Origin: an uncultured Porphyromonas sp.
Lineage (GTDB): Bacteria > Bacteroidota > Bacteroidia > Bacteroidales > Porphyromonadaceae
Reading direction: 5' to 3'
NCBI GenBank assembly: GCA_900539155.1
Contig: UQBE01000022.1
Span: 1-32,055 of the forward strand
DNA: 32,055 nt
Shown in pieces: positions 1 to 7,959 of this stretch. A program made the translations under genes and the position numbers. Position 1 is the stretch's first letter. Each line of letters opens with the position of its first letter. The notes beneath the pieces are model-generated. The model was not told where the DNA came from. It was given only the letters and a program-made list of their open reading frames with translations, and did not search any database.

Positions 1-1201
1 ACTTGCCTAGCTTGTCAGCAAACTGCTCCATGTCATGTTCAATCTTCTTATTGGTGATACGGGCATAGATTTGCGTTGTTCGGATATTGGTATGCCCTAG
101 CATCTTAGATACACTCTCTATCGGAACTCCCTTGCTCAGTGACATTGTCGCAAAGGTATGTCGAGCTAGGTGGAAAGTCAAGTTCTTCTTGATACCACAT
201 ATATCTGCAATCTCTTTGAGGTATGAATTGGTCTTCTGATTGCTAAGGATAGGGAAGAGCTTGCCATCACGATAAGTTTGGTCGCTATATTTACTGATGA
301 TGCGCTTAGGGATGTCGAGGAGCAGCACATTGGTCTCCACGCTTGTCTTCTGTCGCTTAGTCATAATCCACTCTTTGCCACCAAGCATCACGATATTGTC
401 GGGTGTAAGATTAGCTACATCAATGTAAGCTAAACCTGTAAAGCAGGAAAAGATGAAGATGTCTCGTACCAGCTCCAATCTCGGGATATTCAACTCCTTG
501 TTGACAATCTGTAAGACCTCTTCATCAGTCAAGAACCCTCTATTCACTGGCTCTAAGTGAAATCGGAAGTTGACAAATGGGTCGTGATGTAGTACGCCTA
601 ACTTTTGCCCCAAAATGACGACAGTTTTGAAGGTCTTCATCGTCTTAGTGGCTGTATTAGGATTTTGCCCCACCACCGTGCGTAGGTATAGGTCAAAATC
701 ATGTATAATCATATAGGTTAGCTCCGTGAGCTTGAGGTCTCTGCGTCTGAGTTTGTCTTTTAGGAACTCAGAAAAGCGTCTTTTGCAGACCTTATACTTT
801 TGAAGAGTGGGCGCAGAGACTGAGATGCCAACTCGAGCTGCAACATCTTCATTGTGTTTGTCGAAGAGTTGCATGATGGTATCTATATCTTGTTTTTTGC
901 CAAGATGTTCTGACTTGATACGCTCTAACGAAAGCTCATCAGTCATTTCTAACTTGCGATAGATGGCTTGTAAACCACTTTGGATGTTATCCAGTTGCAA
1001 GTTCGTATTTAGAGCTTCGGTGTGACGCCCTTTTACTCGCTCTTTTTCGCGATCCCATTGGGACTGCACGATGGTGATACCAGTGGAGCCTAGTGACATC
1101 CGCTCATTGTTGAGATAGATGCGTAGCATTACTGGCGTTTTTCCTTCCTTGTTCACATAGTTGCTGCGAAGGTAGAATGCTGTTCTGAAAATTGATTGCA
1201 T
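1..1201 (-). CDS. Tyrosine recombinase / integrase, CTnDOT-Bacteroides type (3' end cut by window edge)
   Basis: Site-specific DNA recombinase that would integrate and excise a mobile element. I translated this strand by hand: 400 residues are visible and only the extreme C-terminus is missing. The ATG at 1201 starts MQSIFRTAFYLRSNYVNKEG, the usual arm-binding N-terminus of Bacteroides integrases. A SAM-like core-binding domain follows at about 100-210, then the catalytic domain. Visible catalytic residues are HLARHTF (H-x-x-R, about 343-349), LGHTN (about 365) and the tyrosine in QIYARI (about 377). The usual first arginine falls in TGLAYIDV (about 253-260), where alanine replaces it; IntDOT of CTnDOT is also known to lack this arginine. 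The gene reads away from tRNA-Ser, and the leader carries repeated TGTAGCCA motifs. The body of its element should lie to the left of the window. Confidence 0.93.
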   Translation of the reverse strand, partial: MQSIFRTAFYLRSNYVNKEGKTPVMLRIYLNNERMSLGSTGITIVQSQWDREKERVKGRHTEALNTNLQLDNIQSGLQAIYRKLEMTDELSLERIKSEHLGKKQDIDTIMQLFDKHNEDVAARVGISVSAPTLQKYKVCKRRFSEFLKDKLRRRDLKLTELTYMIIHDFDLYLRTVVGQNPNTATKTMKTFKTVVILGQKLGVLHHDPFVNFRFHLEPVNRGFLTDEEVLQIVNKELNIPRLELVRDIFIFSCFTGLAYIDVANLTPDNIVMLGGKEWIMTKRQKTSVETNVLLLDIPKRIISKYSDQTYRDGKLFPILSNQKTNSYLKEIADICGIKKNLTFHLARHTFATMSLSKGVPIESVSKMLGHTNIRTTQIYARITNKKIEHDMEQFADKLGK

Positions 1202-1217
1202 ACATTGTCTGTTTTTA

Positions 1218-1412
1218 TTGTAGCCAAGCATAGAAAGTTTGCAACCAGAAAAGCTACACATTTACGGTGCCAAGAACTCTCTACAACTCGCCTACAAAGT
1301 TGCACATAATTGTTTGAACTACAGCAATGTACAAGTACTCTAAACAGACTCTCTACGTACTCTTGGCTACAATTATTTTTTGCGAGAAAAAAGTGTAGCC
1401 AGATTGTAGCCA
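1218..1412. repeat. Cluster of TGTAGCCA motifs (candidate integrase arm-type or excisionase sites)
   Basis: Between the integrase start and tRNA-Ser the motif TTGTAGCCA or TGTAGCCA occurs at 1218-1226 (+), 1363-1371 (-), 1394-1401 (+) and 1404-1412 (+). The first and second share 11 bases in inverted orientation (TTGTAGCCAAG at 1218-1228 and its complement at 1362-1372). A one-mismatch copy lies near 1290. Short repeated sites beside an integrase gene and a tRNA are typical arm-type binding sites. The function is inferred. I see no gene in 1202-1561. Confidence 0.5.
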
Positions 1413-1470
1413 TTGGAGAGTATTTTGGGCGTTTCGGCTATCTCTGTAACTACTCTGAAGAGGTAGAGGC

Positions 1471-1513
1471 TTATAAAACAAAAGTATCGTAACTCGTTAG
1501 AATTACGATACTT
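1471..1513 (-). terminator. Rho-independent terminator downstream of tRNA-Ser
   Basis: An 11-bp perfect stem (1482-1492 with 1503-1513) and a 10-nt loop are followed on the minus strand by TTTTGTTTT. It lies about 50 bases past the 3' end of the tRNA-Ser gene and reads in the same direction. Confidence 0.75.
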
Positions 1514-1532
1514 AGGCTTTTCTAGTAGTGCT

Positions 1533-1552
1533 CTCTGACGGTGCCGTCAGAG
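1533..1552. other. Perfect 9-bp hairpin just after tRNA-Ser
   Basis: CTCTGACGG and CCGTCAGAG flank a two-base centre. The hairpin starts 10 bases past the tRNA 3' end and has no T-run. It may be a processing or att-region dyad; the function is unknown. Confidence 0.45.
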
Positions 1553-1561
1553 TACTTAAAG

Positions 1562-1649
1562 CGGAGAGAGAGGGATTCAAACCCCCGAAGCGGACAAGCC
1601 GCTTTCCGGATTTCGAGTCCGGCCCATTCGGTCACTCTGGCATCTCTCC
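1562..1649 (-). tRNA. tRNA-Ser (anticodon CGA)
   Basis: Read on the minus strand, the gene begins GGAGAGATGCC and ends TCTCTCC plus a G discriminator, giving a 7-bp acceptor stem. The anticodon loop reads ACTCGAAAT (CGA), a long variable arm of class II type is present, and the T-loop reads GGTTTGAATCC. Length is 88 nt and CCA is not encoded. The 3' end faces the integrase at 1-1201, the usual layout of a tRNA used as an attachment site. Confidence 0.95.
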
Positions 1650-1721
1650 TAGAGAGAGGCTTACTGCTTGCTGGCTTGCGGATAGTGAGTCTACGAGCAG
1701 TTAGCCCTCGCTTTCGGAGTA

Positions 1722-1729
1722 CAAAGGTA
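1722..1729 (-). promoter_or_regulatory. -7 box of tRNA-Ser promoter
   Basis: On the minus strand this reads TACCTTTG, an exact match to the Bacteroidota TAnnTTTG box. It lies about 73 bases upstream of the tRNA 5' end. Confidence 0.6.
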
Positions 1730-1891
1730 ATAACTATTATTAGAATGGGCAACGTCTTCTCTCCATTTCCGACACAGTTTGTATATTCAATTAGTAAATG
1801 CCACTCATACCTACAAAAAAATGGATCGCACCCTAAGCACAATCCGACATATTATTCAGAGAAGCAGAGCGAGATTTCCTTTTTTCTTCCG

Positions 1892-1899
1892 TATATTTG
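1892..1899 (+). promoter_or_regulatory. -7 box of the antiporter promoter
   Basis: TATATTTG matches TAnnTTTG and lies about 87 bases before the antiporter ATG. The rest of 1650-1985 contains only the divergent tRNA-Ser promoter and no convincing gene. Confidence 0.55.
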
Positions 1900-1985
1900 T
1901 AGCGTTATCTAGGCGTTCACGAGAGCGCGTGGCGCTTGGCAGTACAATTCCTTGGGTATTCTTACTATTCACTTAGTCACAGTTT

Positions 1986-3521
1986 ATGCTTTTATCCACT
2001 GAGACCTTCCTAATCATCGGCGCTGTCGTCATCTTCGTTGCTATCTTACTTGGTAAGGTAGGCGCACGCTTTGGGGTACCGGCTCTGCTACTCTTCTTGC
2101 TTACGGGCATGCTCTTCGGCGTGGATGGTATCGGCATTCAGTTTAGCAATATGCGGGGTGTGCAGTCCATCGGGATTGTGGCCCTATCGATCATCCTCTT
2201 TTCCGGCGGTATGGGGACCAAGCTTTCGCAGATACGTCCCGTACTAGGCGAGGGTATCGCTCTGAGTACCATAGGCGTACTGCTTACGACGCTCTTTACG
2301 GGGCTCCTCATTTACGGAGTAACGCACTACCTCTTCGCCTCGCTCACCTTCTCGCTGCCTATCGCCATCCTACTGGCTGCGACGATGTCCAGTACCGACT
2401 CCGCCTCGGTCTTTGCTATCTTGCGCTCGCAGCGTGTACACCTCAAGGAGAATCTCAAGCCACTCCTAGAGCTCGAGAGTGGTAGCAACGACCCGATGGC
2501 CTATATGATTACAGTCGCTCTGATTGGCTTCGTCATGGAGGGCGAGACCTCTCTGTGGGGTGTGGCGGGAAGTCTCGTGCTACAGTTTTTCTTTGGCATC
2601 ATTGGAGGTTTCCTCTTCGGGTGGCTGTGTGTCAAGATGCTCAACAATCTGAACATCCAGAACGAGGTCCTCTACCCCATCGCTCTGCTCTGCTTCGTCA
2701 TGATTACCTACGTGAGCACCTGGTATATCGGGGGAAATGGTTATCTAGCTGTCTACATCGCAGGCATCTATCTGGGGAATAGTAAGATTACGGCACGTAA
2801 GTCCGTGTACGGCTTCTTCGATGGTATCACCTGGCTTGTGCAGATTATACTCTTTATCATGCTAGGACTGCTGGTCAACCCGAGTGATATGCTCCCGGTA
2901 CTGGTCCCGACGCTCATCATAGCTCTACTCATGATGTTCGTCGCTCGCCCGCTCGCCTGCTTTGTGACGCTACTCCCCTTTCGCAACCTCTCCTTCAAAG
3001 CTCGTCTCTTTACCTCGTGGGTCGGTCTCCGCGGTGCAGCACCTATCCTCTTCGCCACCTACCCCGTACTGGCAGAGGTACCACAGTCCAACCACATCTT
3101 CACCATCGTCTTCGTCATCACGCTGGTCTCCCTCATCTGTCAGGGTATGACCATCACCCCAGTAGCTCGTGCACTGCATCTAGCCGAGCCTGCACCACCC
3201 GAGGGATACTTCATGGGAGTCGAAATCCCCGAGGAGACCAATACGAGTATGGAAGAGCGAGTCGTCGTCGAGGAGATGCTGACGGAGGGGCACCTGCTCA
3301 AGGACCTTGCGCTCCATCCAGACGAACTGGTCATCCTGGTTCGCCGCAACGACCGCTATATCGTTCCCAAGGGTGGTCTGCACCTGCACCCTAACGATAT
3401 CCTTCTGATTGTCTCTGAGCGCCGTGAAGCTGAGCAGCTCGCTGCAGAGCTCTCGACGACCGACCTCTTCTATCGCTTGAGGAAGACGCTCGGACAGGTC
3501 ACAAGACGCAAGGCTAAGTGA
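1986..3521 (+). CDS. Potassium/proton antiporter, CPA1 family (NhaP2/CvrA-like)
   Basis: Inner-membrane cation/proton antiporter, probably exporting K+ or Na+ in exchange for H+ in osmotic and pH control. The 511 residues start with a hydrophobic helix (LIIGAVVIFVAILLGKVGAR) and hold about a dozen membrane segments to about residue 395. The core motif STDSASVF (about 138-145) and ESGSNDPMAYM (about 164-174) carry the acidic residues of the transport site in this family. The cytoplasmic tail contains a TrkA-C/RCK_C-like region at about 425-490 (ELVILVRRNDRYIVPKGG), which in NhaP2-type proteins senses ligand. The length fits the family. It has its own promoter and is followed by pepT on the same strand after 69 bases. 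The transported ion cannot be fixed from sequence. Confidence 0.9.
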   Translation: MLLSTETFLIIGAVVIFVAILLGKVGARFGVPALLLFLLTGMLFGVDGIGIQFSNMRGVQSIGIVALSIILFSGGMGTKLSQIRPVLGEGIALSTIGVLLTTLFTGLLIYGVTHYLFASLTFSLPIAILLAATMSSTDSASVFAILRSQRVHLKENLKPLLELESGSNDPMAYMITVALIGFVMEGETSLWGVAGSLVLQFFFGIIGGFLFGWLCVKMLNNLNIQNEVLYPIALLCFVMITYVSTWYIGGNGYLAVYIAGIYLGNSKITARKSVYGFFDGITWLVQIILFIMLGLLVNPSDMLPVLVPTLIIALLMMFVARPLACFVTLLPFRNLSFKARLFTSWVGLRGAAPILFATYPVLAEVPQSNHIFTIVFVITLVSLICQGMTITPVARALHLAEPAPPEGYFMGVEIPEETNTSMEERVVVEEMLTEGHLLKDLALHPDELVILVRRNDRYIVPKGGLHLHPNDILLIVSERREAEQLAAELSTTDLFYRLRKTLGQVTRRKAK

Positions 3522-3590
3522 CCGCCTCTCTAGGGACTAATCTACCGAAATGTCAAGCCTATAGAGCCTAACGATACACCGTCCTCTACT

Positions 3591-4823
3591 ATGAGCCACC
3601 TCTTAGAGCGGTTCCTCCGCTACGCAAAGGTTCACACAACCTCCGATCCCGACAGTCCGACGAAGCCCTCGACCGCCAGGCAGTGGGACTTACTTCGTCT
3701 ACTTCACACGGAGCTAGAGCAGCTACAAGTCCCCGCCACCTGCTACGAGGCTGGTTACCTGATAGCGCACATTCCCGCTACTGCAGGCTACGAAGGGGCT
3801 CCTAGCGTCGCTTTCCTCGCTCATGTCGACACCTCTCCCGAAGCTCCTGGCGAGCAAGTCTCTCCCCTCCTCCACCCCAACTATGATGGCAAGCCCATCC
3901 AGCTAAAGGGGAGTGTGCTCAGTCCCAGCGACTATCCCGACCTGCTACGCTATGTGGGGCACACGCTCATCACGAGCGACGGCACGACGCTCCTCGGGGC
4001 TGACGACAAGGCGGGTGTCGCCATCCTGATGACCCTCGCAGAGGAGCTACAGCAGCGACCTGAGCTAGCGCACGGACCCATCGCCCTTGCCTTCACGACA
4101 GACGAAGAGGTGGGGCGAGGACTAGAATCCTTTGACAAGAGCCAGCTAGGAGCTGCGTATGCCTATACCATCGATGGCGGACTGGAGGGTGAGTTTGAGT
4201 ACGAGTGCTTTCACGCAGCCTCGGCACACATCACCGCGACCGGGCACAACGTCCACCCAGGTAGCGCATACCACACGATGCGCCACGCGCTTCAGTCGCT
4301 CATCAAGCTCGACTACAGGCTAGGCTACGAGAGCGAGCGACCAGAGGTGACCGAGGGGCGAGAGGGCTTCCTCCACCTATGCCAGATGGAGGGCGATGTC
4401 TCATCTGCGACTGCTTCCTATATCATACGAGACCACGACCGCCAGCTACTGAAGCAGCGTCTAGAGCGCATCCGTGAGATAGCTCAAGAGATTAGCAGTG
4501 AGCCACACGCGGCTCCACTAACCGTTGAGGTCTCCTACCAATATCGTAACATGTACGACTACATCGCACCCCACCCAGAGGTCATCGAGCATGCGGTGGC
4601 AGCCTACGAGGCTGTCGGTGTCAAGCCTATCATCCAGCCCATACGTGGAGGAACCGATGGGGCAGTTCTCTCGGAGCGTGGCATCCCCTGCCCCAACATC
4701 TTCACCAGTGGGGGCAACTTTCACTCCATCCACGAGTACTGCTCGCTCGATGCGATGAAGCGCTGTCTCGCCATCGTGACCCAGCTAGTCCGTCTCTATG
4801 CCACATCGGACGATCAAGCTTAA
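3591..4823 (+). CDS. pepT: Tripeptide aminopeptidase (peptidase T), M20 family
   Basis: Cytoplasmic di-zinc aminopeptidase that removes the N-terminal residue from tripeptides. The 410 residues match the usual length. Metal and catalytic motifs are visible: AHVDTSPEAPG (H-x-D, about 83-90), LLGADDKAGVA (bridging Asp, about 139-149), TTDEEVGRG (Glu-Glu, about 174-182), YTIDGG, and the late histidine in TSGGNFHSIHEY (about 372-383). The dimerisation domain lies between them. Start: the ATG at 3591 gives MSHLLERFLRYAKVHT, the conserved N-terminus. It may be co-transcribed with the antiporter 69 bases upstream. A peptide-scavenging enzyme suits an asaccharolytic, protein-feeding Porphyromonas-like lifestyle (inference). 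Confidence 0.95.
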   Translation: MSHLLERFLRYAKVHTTSDPDSPTKPSTARQWDLLRLLHTELEQLQVPATCYEAGYLIAHIPATAGYEGAPSVAFLAHVDTSPEAPGEQVSPLLHPNYDGKPIQLKGSVLSPSDYPDLLRYVGHTLITSDGTTLLGADDKAGVAILMTLAEELQQRPELAHGPIALAFTTDEEVGRGLESFDKSQLGAAYAYTIDGGLEGEFEYECFHAASAHITATGHNVHPGSAYHTMRHALQSLIKLDYRLGYESERPEVTEGREGFLHLCQMEGDVSSATASYIIRDHDRQLLKQRLERIREIAQEISSEPHAAPLTVEVSYQYRNMYDYIAPHPEVIEHAVAAYEAVGVKPIIQPIRGGTDGAVLSERGIPCPNIFTSGGNFHSIHEYCSLDAMKRCLAIVTQLVRLYATSDDQA

Positions 4824-4824
4824 A

Positions 4825-5235
4825 GGAGACTGTGGCAAAAAAGGCTACTCGCTTCGCTGAGACACAACAAACGCACGGACGAGCCGTCCCTACTGAGGGC
4901 TGACGCATTATAATATAATGTATCCCCCCTGCCCTCTAATATCTAATATCTAACCTCTAATCTCTAATACCCTCCTTTCTCGAATATCCACGTGGAGAAT
5001 CTCAAATCTCCACGTGGATATTTTTTATTTTCCACGTGGGCGTGATTCATTTCCTCCGAAGTTTCATTTGATTCCTCCGAGGAATTTTTTCTTCCCCACG
5101 TGGAAAATAAAAATTCTCCACCTGGATATTTCGAAATATCCACGTGGAGAATCCGTTTCCCCCGACATAGTGCCGTTGTTGATATGTAGTCGGGCCTAAA
5201 TTATTGTGAGCCTGTTGACTTTTGCAACAGTCTCC
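4825..5235. repeat. MITE-like intergenic element with GGAGACTGTTGCAAAA-type inverted ends
   Basis: The whole gap between convergent pepT and rmlA is bounded by GGAGACTGTGGCAAAA (4825-4840) and TTTTGCAACAGTCTCC (5220-5235), a 16-bp inverted repeat with one mismatch. The left end lies one base after the pepT stop codon and the right end two bases before the rmlA stop codon. Inside are a degenerate GGACGCAC-type unit near 4868-4893, an AT palindrome at 4906-4921, CTAATCTCTAAT-type microsatellite sequence (about 4937-4972) and the CCACGTGG block. The same end sequence recurs at 22425-22440. No gene is supported here. Confidence 0.55.
4979..5165. repeat. CCACGTGG palindrome block, copy 1
   Basis: About 185 bases nearly identical to 22820-23010. 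It holds five CCACGTGG palindromes (4988, 5010, 5032, 5096 and 5140) and one mutated CCACCTGG (5118), most extended into larger inverted repeats such as ATATCCACGTGGAGA. The outer copies face each other so the block can fold. It may be a protein-binding array or a strong RNA/DNA secondary structure between convergent genes. Confidence 0.8.
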
Positions 5236-5237
5236 GA

Positions 5238-6110
5238 CTATGCCTTGATACTGGCGAGGTACTGTCCGTAGGTGCTACCTCGCTGCTGGTCGGCAGCCTC
5301 CTGAAGCTGTGCCAAGGTCATCCAGCCTTGATGGAAGGCAATCTCCTCGAGACAGGCAACGACCAGCCCTTGACGCTTCTGAATGACGCTGACATAGTTG
5401 GTCGCCTCCATAAGTGCCTCATGAGTTCCGGTGTCGAGCCAGGCGAAGCCACGTCCGAGCGAGATGACGGAGAGCTGTTGCTGCTGTAGGTAGTAGTCAT
5501 TGACCGCGGTAATCTCTAGCTCGCCACGCTCCGAGGGGGTGATGCTTTGCGCCACTTGGACTACATTGTTTGGGTAGAAGTAGAGCCCCACGACTGCTAG
5601 ATTGCTCTTGGGGTGCTTAGGCTTCTCCTCTATATCGGTCGGCTTGCCCGTGGCATCTAGTGAGACGACGCCATAGCGTGTCGGGTCGGAGACGGGGTAG
5701 CCGAAGATGGTTGCGAGGCGATGCTGTGTGACATTGTCCAGCGCGGCTGCTAGCTGCGCTGCAAAGCTTGCCCCGTGAAAGAGGTTGTCGCCGAGGACCA
5801 TGCAGACGTCATCTGAGCCAATAAACTCACGTCCTATAATGAAGGCTTGCGCTAGTCCCTCGGGGCGCGGTTGCTCGGCGTATGTTAACTTGATGCCGTA
5901 TGCTGAGCCGTCACCGAGGAGTCGCTCGAAGCTCGGTAGGTCTTGCGGTGTGCTGATGATTAGAATCTCGCGGATGCCGGCTAGCATAAGCGTCGAGAGC
6001 GGATAGTAAATCATCGGCTTGTCGTAGACAGGCAGTAGCTGCTTGCTGACAGACTTGGTCAGTGGATAGAGCCTGCTACCTGTGCCGCCAGCGAGTATGA
6101 TACCTTTCAT
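5238..6110 (-). CDS. rmlA: Glucose-1-phosphate thymidylyltransferase
   Basis: Makes dTDP-glucose from glucose-1-phosphate and dTTP, the first step to dTDP-L-rhamnose and other surface-glycan sugars. The 290 residues are full length. The N-terminal nucleotidyltransferase signature is intact: LAGGTGSRLYPLT (about 6-18) followed by SKQLLPVYDKPMIYYPLS. GDNLFHG (about 107-113) carries the metal-binding Asp, and EEKPKHPKSN and WLDTGTH (about 224-230) complete the substrate pocket. The rest of the rml pathway is not in the window. The start lies 15 bases after the stop of the DUF5106-like gene, so the two probably share a transcript. The 3' end abuts the repeat element at 4825-5235. Confidence 0.95.
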   Translation of the reverse strand: MKGIILAGGTGSRLYPLTKSVSKQLLPVYDKPMIYYPLSTLMLAGIREILIISTPQDLPSFERLLGDGSAYGIKLTYAEQPRPEGLAQAFIIGREFIGSDDVCMVLGDNLFHGASFAAQLAAALDNVTQHRLATIFGYPVSDPTRYGVVSLDATGKPTDIEEKPKHPKSNLAVVGLYFYPNNVVQVAQSITPSERGELEITAVNDYYLQQQQLSVISLGRGFAWLDTGTHEALMEATNYVSVIQKRQGLVVACLEEIAFHQGWMTLAQLQEAADQQRGSTYGQYLASIKA

Positions 6111-6125
6111 AGGGGGGGAAATCCG

Positions 6126-7127
6126 TTAAAGTGTGGAGACAAAGCGTCGCACCTCAGGCAGGCTTGCCTCTCGGTATAGGACTTTGCCATCCGGTGATAT
6201 GATGTATATGACGGGCGTGACTGAGATGTCATAAAGCGACTCATCGAGGAGACGCAGGTCTCCATTGAAAGCTGGGGTGCCAAAGAGCGGTAGCTCCGAC
6301 AGCCCTTGCTCCCACTCACTACGATCATAGACGAGCGATACATAGAGCATCTGCACAGCTCCACTCTGAGTAGCGCGCTGGAGGATTTGGTCATTGGCTA
6401 TCTCTTGTAGCAGGTGCGTGCAGCGGTCACAGCCTGGGGTATAGAAGATGACCACCTTGGGCTTGTCTCGCAGTGCGTAGAGCGTCGTATCGACAAAGGT
6501 GTAGCCCTCTGCAACTGGCTGCGCTAAGGTGAGCGCGAAGTCGGCGGCGGGCGTGCCGACTTGGTTCTGAGTAACGAGTGATAGCATGTCCTTGTAAATG
6601 ACCTGATCCACGTACTCTACCTGCGGGGATGTGGAGGCCCATTGCAAGGCTTGGATGTAGAGTGTGTGGTTCTTCAGTGGCGAACCTTTTTCATATAGGT
6701 ACTTGGTGTAGAGCCGTAGTGCTTCACTCAGCGCCTTGCCACGCATCAGCTGTAGCGGGCGCAGTAGGTCCTCCTGCGAGACTGTCCCGTCTGGCATGTT
6801 GCTATATACGTATAGATAGTCCACGAAGCCCTGCTCCATAGCAGCGGAGTCGACGACCTGCTCCATAGCCTCTGCAGGCCAGCGGTCGAAGAAGTGCGTT
6901 AGTGCATACTGAGCCCGCTGCAGAGGCTCCTGTATGTTCGCTGGTATCTCGACCATCGGATAGGGCTGTGCTGTAGTTTCCTCACTCAGGTGAGTCGTGT
7001 CTACCACCTCAAAGGAGGCATCTATAGACGAAGGTGCCTGTGAGCGTTGCCTAGCGGTAGCGCTACATGAGAGCAACGCCAAAGAGATCAGAAGAAGCGT
7101 CGAAACTAATTGTAGAAAGTGAGACAT
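6126..7127 (-). CDS. DUF5106-type lipoprotein with thioredoxin-like domain
   Basis: Exported lipoprotein, probably in the periplasm or attached to a membrane. I start it at the ATG at 7127 (MSHFLQLVSTLLLISLALLS), because an upstream ATG at 7178 lies inside the terminator of the preceding gene. The signal peptide ends at a lipobox LALLSC. The middle (about 60-210) has the helical character of DUF5106 proteins. The C-terminal third is TlpA/thioredoxin-like: VIFYTPGCDRCTHLL holds a CDRC redox motif, and VTPVIYIISPDGKVLYRE has the cis-proline strand. It may be a thiol-disulfide factor. The final residues are SLPEVRRFVSTL. It is followed closely by rmlA. The redox role is inferred. Confidence 0.8.
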   Translation of the reverse strand: MSHFLQLVSTLLLISLALLSCSATARQRSQAPSSIDASFEVVDTTHLSEETTAQPYPMVEIPANIQEPLQRAQYALTHFFDRWPAEAMEQVVDSAAMEQGFVDYLYVYSNMPDGTVSQEDLLRPLQLMRGKALSEALRLYTKYLYEKGSPLKNHTLYIQALQWASTSPQVEYVDQVIYKDMLSLVTQNQVGTPAADFALTLAQPVAEGYTFVDTTLYALRDKPKVVIFYTPGCDRCTHLLQEIANDQILQRATQSGAVQMLYVSLVYDRSEWEQGLSELPLFGTPAFNGDLRLLDESLYDISVTPVIYIISPDGKVLYREASLPEVRRFVSTL

Positions 7128-7158
7128 ATAGCTCTTGCTGTAAGTCGTACGGAGTGGA

Positions 7159-7208
7159 TAAAAAAAGAAACGCACCACGCTCTGACTCGTGCAGTGCGTG
7201 ATGCGTTT
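7159..7208 (-). terminator. Rho-independent terminator after the OmpA-like gene
   Basis: A 13-bp stem with one G-T pair (7168-7180 with 7196-7208) is followed on the minus strand by CTTTTTTT. It begins 12 bases past the OmpA-like stop codon and separates that gene from the DUF5106/rmlA unit. Confidence 0.85.
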
Positions 7209-7220
7209 AGGGAGTTGAGA

Positions 7221-7898
7221 CTACCTCAGCGTACCAGCCTTAGCCTCCTCGATCATCTTCTGGCTAGGTAGGATGAAGACCTCTACACGACGGTTCTTGC
7301 GCTTGCCTTCAGCCGTTGCATTTGTGTCGACAGGCTCGTGGCTACCACGTCCCTCGTACTTCATACGTACCGAAGAAACACCCTGACCCTCGAGGAAGTC
7401 GCGGACGCTCTTAGCACGATTCAGTGAGAGCGGATCGTTGATGCGATCATTGCCCGAGCTATCGGTGTGACCGATGATCTCTAGGACGGTGTCGTCGTTC
7501 TTGTTTAGGTTGTCAGCGAACTTGCGGAGATCAGCACGTGAAGATGAGCTTAGCGTGCTAGAGCTCGTGTTGAAGAGTAGACCGCTGTCGAAGACGACCT
7601 TGATAGCCTGGCCCTCATTGACGGTCTCGACCTGCGTACCCTCGGGTAGTTGCTGCTCGAGCTCCTTCTTTTGCTTCTCCATACGATTGCCGATGAGTGC
7701 ACCAGCAGCACCGCCTACGACGGCACCGATAGCAGCACCTGCGCCTGTATTACCTGCGACCTTACCGATACCAGCACCGAGACCTGCGCCTACGGCTGTA
7801 CCAGCACCAGCACCGAGTAGGGTTTCATTGATAGCTCCACAACCGGATAGGGATAGAGCCACGGCTACAATGCCCGCTGTAATGGATAGTCTGTTCAT
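7221..7898 (-). CDS. OmpA-family lipoprotein with glycine zipper
   Basis: Envelope lipoprotein that probably binds peptidoglycan. The 225 residues run: lipoprotein signal with lipobox LSLSGC (C at about 20); a glycine-zipper segment at about 29-72 (repeated GxGxxxG, such as GAGAGTAVGAGLGAGIG); a short KQKKELEQQ helix; then an OmpA C-terminal domain at about 100-215. The domain shows IIGHTDSSG and NRAKSVRDFLEGQGV, and ends in KRKNRRVEVFI, the conserved peptidoglycan-binding arginines. The layout matches YiaD-like proteins. It lies 61 bases downstream of the DHOD-like gene and is followed by a strong terminator, so it ends a transcript. Confidence 0.92.
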   Translation of the reverse strand: MNRLSITAGIVAVALSLSGCGAINETLLGAGAGTAVGAGLGAGIGKVAGNTGAGAAIGAVVGGAAGALIGNRMEKQKKELEQQLPEGTQVETVNEGQAIKVVFDSGLLFNTSSSTLSSSSRADLRKFADNLNKNDDTVLEIIGHTDSSGNDRINDPLSLNRAKSVRDFLEGQGVSSVRMKYEGRGSHEPVDTNATAEGKRKNRRVEVFILPSQKMIEEAKAGTLR

Positions 7899-7959
7899 AA
7901 TTTCTGTGATATTAGAGTTAGTAAATATGTCGTTATTGTGTGTATTGTCTGAGTGTCAG

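Noticed and set aside
1153..1413. Minus-strand open frame over the integrase leader
   Set aside because: It overlaps the integrase start in another frame, shows no protein-like composition, and the span is better explained by the integrase N-terminus and the TGTAGCCA sites.
7128..7178. Upstream ATG start for the DUF5106-like lipoprotein
   Set aside because: It lies within the terminator stem of the preceding gene, and the ATG at 7127 begins directly with a lipoprotein signal peptide.
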